Source of the DNA: Sycobia sp. Sy_11
Taxonomy: Eukaryota > Arthropoda > Insecta > Hymenoptera > Epichrysomallidae
DNA length: 64,000 nucleotides
NCBI GenBank assembly: GCA_018907035.1
Contig: JACCIC010000040.1
Span: 331,501-395,500, forward strand
Direction of reading: 5' to 3'
Numbering within the stretch: position 1 is the stretch's first letter; each line of letters begins with the position of its first letter. The notes beneath the pieces were generated by a model. It was not told where the DNA came from, ran no database searches, and worked only from the letters and a program-made list of their open reading frames with translations. Positions 55,645 to 64,000 of this stretch are shown here, piece by piece. A program made the translations under genes and the position numbers.

Positions 55645-56009
55645 TTTTTACAGATAGTTCGAAACATACCAATAAAGGTGTAAGTTCTGCTACACTAGTA
55701 GAAGTGTAATAACCTAATTATTTACTTGAATTTATGATTGCAAAATTAACCGCACTTTTTATAGCAGAATGTCAAGCTTTCATTGAGTTTTTACAGAAAA
55801 TTTTAGATTCAAAATATCGAGCATTTATCATATTCATTGATTCAAATATCTTATATGCTTAGATAAATAGATTTTCACGAATAAATATTTAACTCCAAAA
55901 AAATTGGCAGAAGCTTTACCTTTATAAATTAATATAAAACTAGTTTGGATTCCTTAACAAATTGGTATCAAGGGTAACGAAATAATTGATATAAAAGTAA
56001 AATAGGCTG
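55645..56009 (+). pseudogene. non-LTR retrotransposon RNase H relic
   Basis: The plus-strand reading IFTDSSKHTNKGVSSATL, then IAECQAFIEFLQKILDSKYR, IIFIDSNILYA and LVWIPxQIGIKGNEIIDIKV follows the order of the RNase H domain of I/R1/Jockey-type LINEs (TDGSK, AExxAI, xxDS, WIPSHxGIxGNExxD). The second Asp and the final Asp positions are visible. Several stops. The frame 56083-56370 (RGISYFKNFDHNLSKKCTRM) may be its degraded C-terminal continuation. Confidence 0.75.
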
Positions 56010-56082
56010 TATGAGAAGATAGAAAATAAATCAATTCATTTTTCAAATCTTTTTATAATAGATCAAGAAAATTGTAAAAACA

Positions 56083-56370
56083 ATGATGAAGATATATTTA
56101 TTAATTAAAGTAAAAAGAGGAATTTCTTATTTTAAAAACTTTGATCATAATTTATCAAAAAAATGTACTCGAATGACTAGTCATATATATAACAGGCACA
56201 CATTTCTTAATTTTAGTTTTGTTATATCTTCAATATATTTTAAAATTATTTTATATCTTTACTGTTTATTATTTTATTTTAAATTATTTTTAATAAGATT
56301 CCATTTTATTATCTCCGAATTCTTTATATTTTTCTTTGTATGTTCTATAAATTTCTGCTTATATGTTTAG
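56083..56370 (+). pseudogene. possible C-terminal continuation of the LINE relic
   Basis: 95 codons, beginning about 70 bp after the RNase H match. The first third (KRGISYFKNFDHNLSKKCTR) has the spacing expected of the region after RNase H in LINEs; the rest is hydrophobic, Phe-rich low complexity that could be chance. Weak. Confidence 0.3.
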
Positions 56371-56890
56371 CTTGATGCATTTGTACACTCTAAATGTTTC
56401 AATATGCCTTCCTATCCTTCTTTCAAAGTTAAACTTGTCTTCCTTTAGTAGAAATTAATATAAGATGCTATTAGATTTTTTGTTACTTTGATTACCAATG
56501 TAAAAATGGTTAAATTCATACTTTTACACGCGCATTTTTATATGCTTAATTATCAATCATGCACAAAGTAAATACATTTTCAAAGACGCTATTCATAGGC
56601 AATATAAAAGTGTTAAAAAGTTGATACATTATTAAATAATTTTAGGGGTATATTTCATGATATGAAACAAATGTTTTAAAAATAATAATGCACACTTAAG
56701 ACAATACTATTCGAGTACGTTGGCATATAACTGATACATCTAAATTTCTGTTAATTGAAGATTTGGAGAATACGAGATAATATTAAAGAAAAGAATCGTA
56801 AGTATCTAATGATATTTTTATCTTTCATTACGAATAAAAACTTAATATTTTTTTACAGTTTGTATTATTTCTATTCTACATTCTATGTAG

Positions 56891-57021
56891 AAGAGGATGG
56901 ATTAATATATAAACACATAGCTCATAAAATGATGCCTGATGATGCAGCAGATGATATGAGAACAAAAACCGGTATTTCATCAAAGTTAGTTTCACAGCTT
57001 TCATTCTCCAGTTTTAAATGA
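56891..57021 (+). CDS. possible 3'-terminal coding exon, unknown gene
   Basis: A strong acceptor (TTCTATTCTACATTCTATGTAG) precedes 56891. The frame EDGLIYKHIAHKMMPDDAAD, then DMRTKTGISSKLVSQLSFSS and FK ends at a TGA at 57021. The composition is less AT-biased than around it and rich in charged residues, unlike the chance frames nearby. I do not recognise the protein, and no partner exon was found upstream in the window; the gene would have to splice over the LINE relic or start elsewhere. Confidence 0.3.
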
Positions 57022-57277
57022 AGTAATTAATTTTTTAAGTTCCGTTACATTTTTATATTTTTTTTCAACTTGAAAAATTTGAATAAGGAGATTTATATTA
57101 TTTTTATTGATGTGCAAATATCATTTATATAAGATTTATATTTATATGTTTATTGCGATTTGTAATACATTTATTCATAATAAGCTATTTATACATTACA
57201 GTACTATATACTAATTTGAATAATCATTCAAAGTATAAACCCTATAATTAGAATTATTAATTCTAATATTTTAACAG

Positions 57278-57311
<34 letters not shown>
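57278..57311. repeat. (CAT)n microsatellite
   Basis: About 11 uninterrupted CAT units in AT-rich DNA. Confidence 0.95.
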
Positions 57312-57312
<1 letters not shown>

Positions 57313-58523
57313 ACGTTATAATATATTCATTTTATTATTTACAAATATGTTTTAGTTATTATTAATAGAAAATTATTATTAAAAATTAAATGCCTTTAAC
57401 AAATATATATGTTATTTTAGACATTCCTTATTTCTCTTCATTATATGACTTTAATCCTATAATAAATATAAATCTGCAAAAAAAAACATTCAACAAACGT
57501 AAAATAGTTAGGCGAGTTTGATGTGTCTTAGCACAGTAAAAATTTTAAGTACATCTTCACGTATATTTTATAAAAAATTTATATAAAATATTTTTCTAAA
57601 ACTTACCGAAATAGATTCAATAAAATTATATAATGCAACAACGTCTTAAAATAATCGATCATTAACTAATGGCTAAGTGCATTTTATAGTACAAGAAATT
57701 ATGTCACACTTTAAGTACTTTTCAAGTTATATTTATTTTCTGTGCATATTCTTTCTGAAGATTTGATTATCTATTACAAATGCATTCTAATTTAAAGTTC
57801 ACAATTAATGAAAATAAACAATTTTCATTATGATTATGTATTTTTACCTTAGTGTCTATATATTTAAGTTATTTAAACTATTTAAATTATAATTAAAAAT
57901 TGTACTTATGTCGACTGTTCTGAATTAAATTAATAAATATTCTTATTGGTCTTACAGCCTTTATAATACAATATATTAGCTAAAATAATGCCAGTCAGAC
58001 TGTCCTTGTTTATATTCATCTACATATATTGTTTATATAGAATCTGAAATAAAACTTATTACTACAATAAATTATATTAAAAATGAAAAATAAAAATAAA
58101 ATAAAATTAATAATAAAATAAAAATAAAACAATAATTAAAATTAAAAAAAATAATAAAAACAATATTCTATGTTAGTAAAGGACAACCTGACTACGTCCA
58201 TTACCTTAAATTTAGAATCACCTTGGTGTCCAACGTTTTGAACTCCTACCGTTCATCCTCAGGAATTGAACTACGTAAATTGAAAAACCCAACATGCTAC
58301 TTTATATACCCAATCTCAACACTAAAGTTATTAGTATAACATTTATAGGACCCCCTTTCTTAACCTAAATGCGTATACAAATTTTATATTAATAACGAAT
58401 GATAAGGGTTGTCAGATTTTTTTTTACTCTAATTTTAAATTTACATTATTGGGATTCTTCCAAATATGAATATTTTCAAGAGTTTCTCTTTTATATTTAT
58501 TTTTAATACCTTGTTCTAAAATA
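57312..58523. other. AT-rich sequence with a possible retroelement end
   Basis: Mostly low complexity. At 58195-58345 composition changes, and the minus strand reads CCTGAGGATGAACGGTAGGA followed by TTCAAAACGTTGGACACC. This resembles the CTGAAGATGG...CCGAAACGTTG ends seen in some retroelements such as Penelope-like ones. No coding domain is attached, so this stays weak. Confidence 0.3.
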
Positions 58524-59778
58524 TTAGGTTGTCAAATATCTCCCATCCGCCTTTTTGTCTTATGAATTTCGCGGCTATGTACAAAGCGCTACAGAGCTCG
58601 TATCTGGCAATACTATACATCATTTGAAAGCTCTTAACATAACGTACCAAACGATGCCATGCATGATTAGTTTGGATATTGCGTTCAAAAGTTATAGATG
58701 TGTAAACACGGAGTTCACTAACGCCAAAATTCGCATTATTTTAAAGTTTTCCTTCGTCAAAGGCAAATTCGCTAGAGAAACATGGCACGTTATCACTTCG
58801 AACTGTAGAGGAATGGTTTCGACGAATCAGAGACGGTGAAAACGACACCATGAATAAGCCAGCCGGCGAAAGCCCTGTGACGACGAATACCGATTAAATC
58901 ATGGAATTTATCGAGTTAGATCGACATGTGGCATATCGTGACATCGCCCAGGAGAAGATCGTTAGTCAGCAAACCATTTTAAACCATCTGTAGAAGGCTG
59001 GATACAAAAAAGCTTGATGTTTGGGTGTCGCATGATTTGACGCAAAAAAACCTTCTGGACCGAATCAACGCCTGCGATGTGCTGCTGAAACGGAACGAAA
59101 TCGACCGATTTTTGAAGTGGATGGTGACTGGCGATGCAAAATAGATCACATACGGCAATATCAAGTGAAAACGGTCGTGGTCCAAGACCCGTGGACCGTT
59201 CCAAACAGAGGCCAAGGCGGGATTGACGGCAAGGAAAGTTTTGCTGCGTGTTTGGTGGGATTGGAAGAGAACCATCCACTATGAGCTGCTCCCATATGGC
59301 CAGACGCTTAATTCTATCATATACTGTGAACAACTGGACAGCTTGAAGCAGGCTATCGACCGGAAGCGTCCACAACTGATCAACAAGAGGGGTGTAGTGT
59401 GCCAGCAGGACAACGCCAGACCACACACTTCGTTGATGACTTGTCAGAAGCTACGGGAGTTCGGTTGGGTGGTTTTATCGCATCCAACATATAACCCGGA
59501 TATAGCGCCAAGTGATTATCACCCGTTCCTGTCCATGTCGAACGCCCTTGGTGGTGTAAAGTTGGACTCAAAAGAGGCTTGTGAAAAATGGCTGACCGAG
59601 TTCCTCGCAAATAAGGAGAGGGGTTTCTACGAGAGGGGTATTATGAAGTTGCCGACTAGATGGAAACAGATTATGGACCAAAAAAGCGCATATTTGAAGT
59701 AAATCCGACCACTGTAGCACTTTTTATAAAGCATTGAATGAAGAGCAAAAAGCGGAAGGAAGATATTTGACAACCTAA
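58524..59778 (+). mobile_element. mariner element, full length, both ends and TA duplication
   Basis: 1255 bp from TTAGGTTGTCAAATATCTCC to GATATTTGACAACCTAA, with TA at 58522-58523 and 59779-59780. Same family as the truncated copy at 18384-18842 (near-identical over 58524-58800). Compared with it, this copy keeps the middle and C-terminal transposase. Confidence 0.95.
58711..59702 (+). pseudogene. mariner transposase, inactivated (full-length copy)
   Basis: The start codon is lost (ACG where the 18384 copy has ATG). The N-terminus EFTNAKIRIILKFSFVKGK is followed by a small deletion, then FIELDRHVAYRDIAQEKIV-like helix-turn-helix residues. MVTGDAK then a stop carries the first Asp. The last 160 codons are open (59223-59702) with QQDNARPHTS and HPTYNPDIAPSDYHPF, the second and third Asp (DD34D). 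Stops and frameshifts in the first half make it inactive. Confidence 0.9.
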
Positions 59779-60259
59779 TATTTATATTTTCCAAATCGAA
59801 AGAATGTAGCAAGTTTACACTATTTTCTTTTAGCCAGGATGTACCATTCATACTTCGTAAGCTTATGCTATATTGTTGTTCATATATTCTTTGTTTTAGG
59901 TATCTTCCCGTTTACCCAATATAATATTTGTCACAATCTTTACAATTTATTTTATATACGACTCCTGTTTCTTCACCAAACATTTATTATATATATAGAA
60001 AAGTGTATAGAGCTGAAAGAAGATTGTGATGAAAAATAAATATATTTGTTTCCAAAATATTATTAAAATTTATTATTAAAATTAATTATATAATTATATA
60101 TAAAATTAATATTATTAAAATTTAGTTCTTTTTGTTGGGCCAGGTACTTCTCAGACCACCCTCGTATTTTTTTTTTAATAATAACGAATTATTAGAAAAA
60201 ATAGCAGAAGAATATTCACCGAAAATCATCAATGATTCAAGATAAATTTTTATAAAATA
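59779..60259. other. AT-rich sequence without recognised genes
   Basis: Plain AT-rich DNA between two mariner copies. Confidence 0.45.
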
Positions 60260-60805
60260 TTAAGGGTACAAATAAGTTCCCGCCGTTTTGAAAAGATGGC
60301 GCCACCGTTAAGATAACATCAAGATTGTCTACTGTAAAAAGTCGTATAGTATATGTTGACATTTGGAAATAGTATAACCTTTTAATACCTCTGACTTTTT
60401 CCTAGTATCACATAGTTTTCATTGTATAAATATTTTAAGTTTTGAGCCAAGTAAGCGTAATTTACGGGAATTGTTAATTTACTTCATTCATTTAAAGCAA
60501 TCTGCAGCTGAAGAACATCTGCTACTCATAGAAGCATGTGGTGATGTTAATTTGAGTAAAAAAAGTTGTCGGGAATGGTTACAAAAATTTAAAAGTAGTG
60601 ATTTTGATGTGGAGGACAAAACACGCAGTGAAGGCCCAAAGTGTACGGTAAGACAGAATTGGAAGATTTACTCGTAGATTATTCGTACCAAATGCAAGAA
60701 GAACTTGCACAAGAGTAAAGAGTGACTCAGCAGGCTATTTCACAACGTTTTAAAACCCTAGGTCCGGTCCAAAAGCAAGTAAATTGGGTTCCTTATGAGG
60801 AGATA
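60260..60805 (+). mobile_element. mariner fragment, 5' end only
   Basis: Terminal-repeat-like TTAAGGGTACAAATAAGTTC starts after TA at 60258-60259, and GATGGCGCCACC follows, as in the mariner at 21810-23087. The transposase N-terminus is read from about 60440: FEPSKRNLRELLIYFIHLKQ, then SAAEEHLLLIEACGDVNLSK and SDFDVEDKTRSEGPK. After a frameshift MQEELAQE and QAISQRFKTLG follow, ending near 60805. The catalytic domain is missing. It directly borders the minisatellite. Confidence 0.85.
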
Positions 60806-60819
60806 AATTAGCAAATCTC

Positions 60820-63800
60820 CTACTATTCATAAATTCCAATCAGGAATAGTAAGCGAGAACGGTACTCATGAATGCTATTTCTGCATTTCGTTCGAACGAT
60901 ATATGAACGCTTTTCGTGAATCCTATTCGAAAATTTCCATCATTCATACTATTCGTATATGCTATTTGTGAATTTCTTAAAGTAATGGTATTAGAGAATT
61001 TTATTCATGACTGGTGTTGCCAAATGGTATTGTGAATGCTATTGCTAATTGTATTGCAACTGGTATTGCTAATGGTATTGCTAATAGTATTGCAACTGGT
61101 ATTGCTAATGGTATTGCTAATAGTTTTGCGAATGGTATTGCCAATGGTATTGCGAATGGTATTGCCAAATGGTATTGCGAATGGTATTAGCAAATGGTAT
61201 TGCTAATGGTATTGCCAAATGGTATTGCCAAATGGTATTGCGAATGGTATTGCGAATGGTATTGCAAATGGTATTGCCAAATGGTATTGCAAATGGTATT
61301 GCCAAATGGTATTGCCAAATGGTATTGCTAATGGTATTGCGAATGGTATTGCGGATGGTATTGCGAATGGTATTATAATTGGTATTGCCAAATGGTATTG
61401 CCAAATGGTATTGCGAATGGTATTGCAAATGGTATTGCCATATGGTATTGTGAATGGTATTGCCAAATGGTATTGCCAAATGGTATTGCGAATGGTATTG
61501 CCAAATGGTATTGCCAATGGTATTGCCAAATGGTATTGCCAAATGGTATTGCTAATGGTATTGCCAAATGGTATTGCCAAATGGTATGCTAATGGTATGC
61601 AAATGGATGTATTGCCAAATGGTATTGCCAAATGGTATGGCAAATGGTATTGCAATGGTATTGCAAATGGTATTGCTATGGTATTGCCAAATGGTATTGC
61701 CAAATGGTATTGCGAATGGTATGCAATGTTCAAATGGTATTGCGCAATGGTATTGCGAATGGTATTAAGGTATTGCAAATGGTAAATTATTGCAATGGTA
61801 TTGCAAATGGTATTGCCAAATGGTATTGCCAATGGTGCGATTCAATGGAATTGCAAATGGTATTGTGGTATTGCGAATGGTATTGCAATGGGCCAAATGG
61901 TATTGCCAAATGGTATTGCCAAATGGTATTGCGAAATGGTATTGCCAAATGGTATTGCCAAATGGTATTGCCAAATGGTATTGCCAAATGGTATTGCTAA
62001 TGGTATTGCCAAATGGTATTGCCAAATGGTATTGCGAATGGTATTGCCAAATGGTATTGCCAAATGGTATTGCCAAATGGTATTGCCAAATGGTATTGCG
62101 AATGGTATTGCCAAATGGTATTGCAATGGTATTGCAAATGGTATTGCAAATGGTATTGCCAAATGGTATTGCGAATGGTATTGCAAATGGTATTGCCAAA
62201 TGGTATTGCCAAATGGTATTGCGAATGGTATTGCAAATGGTATTGCCAAATGGTATTGCCAAATGGTATTATAAATGGTATTGCCAAATGGTATTGCTAA
62301 TGGTATTGCGGTATTGCTAATGGTATTGCCAAATGGTATTGCCAAATGGTATTGCGAATGGTATTGCAAATGGTATTGCCAAATGGTATTGCGAATGGTA
62401 TTGCAAATGGTATTGCCAAATGGTATTGCCAAATGGTATTGCTAATGGTATTGCGAATGGTATTGCGGATGGTATTGCGAATGGTATTATAATTGGTATT
62501 GCCAAATAGTATTGCAATTGGTATTGCCAAATAGGTATTGCTATGGTATTGCCAAATGGTATTGTGAATGGTATTGCAAATGGTATTGCGAATGGTATTG
62601 CGGTAATGGGTATTGATGGTAAATTGGTATTGCAAATGGTATTGCGAATGGTATGGTATTGTATTGCTATTGCTAATGGTATTGCAAATGGTCTTGCGAA
62701 TGGTATTGCGGAAATAGGTATTGCGAATGGTATTGCAAATGGTATTGCTATTAAATGGTATTGCAAATGGTATTGCGAATGGTATTGCCAAATGGTATTG
62801 TGAATGGTATTGCTAATGATATTGCGAATGGTATTGCCAAATGGTATTGCGAATGGTATTGCTAATTGTATTGTCAAATCGTATTGCGAATGGTATTACG
62901 AATAGTATTGCAACTGGTATTGCCAATGGTATTGCAAATGGTATTACGAATAGTATTGCAACTGGTATTGCCAATGGTATTGCAAATGGTATTGCGAATG
63001 GTATTGCCAAATGGTATTGTGAATGGTATTGCTAATGGTATTGCAATTGGTATTGCCAAATACTATTGCTAATGGTATTGCCAAATGGTATTGCGAATGG
63101 TATTGCAAATGGTATTGTGAATGCTATTGCTAATTGTATTGTCAAATCGTATTGCGAATGGTATTACGAATAGTATTGCAACTGGTATTGCTAATGGTAT
63201 TGCAAATGGTATTGCGAATGGTATTACGAATAGTATTGCAACTGGTATTGCTAATGGTATTGCAAATGGTATTGCGAATGGTATTACGAATAGTATTGCT
63301 AATGGTATTGCGAATGGTATTGCTAATGGTATTGCGAATGGTATTGCCAAATGGTATTGCGAATGGTATTGCGGATGGTGTTGCGAATGGTAGTGCGAAT
63401 GGTATTGGAGAATGTTATTGGAGACTGTTATTGCGAAGGATATTCCGAATGGAATTTGTAATTGGTATTGAAGAATGGTATTCGTGAATAGGACTCGTGA
63501 CTGGTATTGGGAATGGTATTTGCAAATAGTGTTGGAAAATGGTTTTCAGGAATGGTATTTGGTAATTGTATTCCAGAAAGGTTTTGCTGAATAGTATGGC
63601 TGATGGAATCGGCTAATATTCTTTGGAAATAGTATACGTGAATGGTATTGACGGACGATATTGTCGAATGATGTTTTCTAATAGCTATCGTTAATGATAT
63701 TGTCGAATGGTATTAGTGAATGATATTCTTGAATGGTAATCGTGAATTATACTATGTATGATATTCCTGAAACATTTTGCCGAATGGTATTGTCGAATTC

Positions 63801-64000
63801 TATTCGGTTTGTCTATTGATGAATGGTATGTGTAATGATATTTGTGAGTGGTATTTGTGACTTATACGGGTATGTTATTTGTGATTTACGTTCGGAAAGA
63901 TTATTCTTGTTTGTTATTGCGAATTGTACTTACAATTGTTATTCGTGAATGGTAATTTGCATAATTGTCCGTGAGTATGTGTTCGTGAATGTTTAGTGTT
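60820..64000. repeat. minisatellite of 12/13-bp unit AATGGTATTGCN
   Basis: The core array at about 61005-63480 consists of AATGGTATTGCG/A/T (12 bp) and AAATGGTATTGCC (13 bp) units, roughly 200 in total. Both flanks (60820-61005 and 63480-64000) contain increasingly diverged GAATGGTATTnG-like units, so the array grew from its centre and continues to the right edge of the window. Several 60-bp higher-order units and longer internal duplications are visible (see findings). Because the unit has few stops, long open frames arise on both strands; none is a gene. Confidence 0.97.
63156..63295. repeat. 60-bp higher-order repeat inside the minisatellite
   Basis: Five 12-bp variants in fixed order, AATGGTATTACG, AATAGTATTGCA, ACTGGTATTGCT, AATGGTATTGCA, AATGGTATTGCG, repeat from 63156 and again from 63216, with a partial third unit. 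A related, shorter arrangement is at 62890-63000. Confidence 0.88.

Noticed and set aside
58195..58345. Penelope-like element end or hammerhead ribozyme
   Set aside because: There is a loose resemblance to CTGAAGATGG...GAAACGTTG ends, but the hammerhead core CTGATGA is absent and no RT is nearby; kept only as a weak note.
61117..62877. Long ORFs on both strands (up to 209 codons) in the right-hand region
   Set aside because: They are translations of the AATGGTATTGCN minisatellite, open in several frames on both strands, with no start context or non-repetitive part.

Overview
The window looks like AT-rich insect nuclear DNA, most likely from a hymenopteran and plausibly an ant. The evidence is an intron-containing alpha/beta-hydrolase esterase of the insect alpha-esterase or venom carboxylesterase type, several mariner elements, a piggyBac element, BEL/Pao and Ty3/Gypsy retrotransposons, and a nuclear mitochondrial copy that reads as ND6-CYTB only with the invertebrate mitochondrial code. 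The organism is an inference; no species marker can be read. I saw no rRNA, tRNA, CRISPR array or prokaryotic feature.

Layout. (1) 1-5414, minus strand: five exons of one carboxylesterase gene, running off the left edge. It has clean GT-AG junctions and a full Ser-Glu-His triad, and a 3.7 kb first intron holding a dead mariner. (2) 5415-18383: mostly AT-rich sequence without recognisable genes. It contains an inverted-repeat element, a 129-bp tandem duplication, several hairpins and, at about 13986-15120, the ND6-CYTB NUMT. (3) 18384-48566: a transposon nest. Its backbone is a mosaic of at least six copies (called G1-G6 here) of one Ty3/Gypsy family, all on the minus strand. A mariner (21810-23087, TA duplication) and a nearly complete BEL/Pao element (23222-30042, GTAGT duplication) are inserted in G1. 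A piggyBac element (43253-46093, TTAA duplication) is inserted in the LTR of G6. Paralogous copies in the same window act as empty-site references for the mariner and piggyBac insertions. (4) 49788-52842, plus strand: a second, truncated Gypsy family. (5) 52843-60259: unresolved sequence, a LINE RNase H relic, one possible 3' exon, and a full-length but dead mariner at 58524-59778. (6) 60260-64000: a truncated mariner followed by a large AATGGTATTGCN minisatellite that reaches the right edge.

Most interesting: the G1-G6 family carries two modules beyond the usual gag-PR-RT-RNaseH-IN. The first is an extension of pol after integrase. It resembles a retropepsin fold but has NTG (or HTG) where DTG is expected, and it ends in an arginine-rich stretch. 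The second is a separate proline-rich ORF with a C-terminal CxxC motif, placed just before the 3' LTR where some insect Gypsy elements carry env. Both recur in several copies with coding-type divergence, so they look like real ancestral parts of the element. Other notable points are the hairpin tandem repeats in its LTR, the palindromic subterminal repeats of the piggyBac, and the higher-order structure of the minisatellite.

Apart from the esterase, almost everything recognisable is mobile-element DNA carrying stops or frameshifts. No cellular pathway is encoded here.
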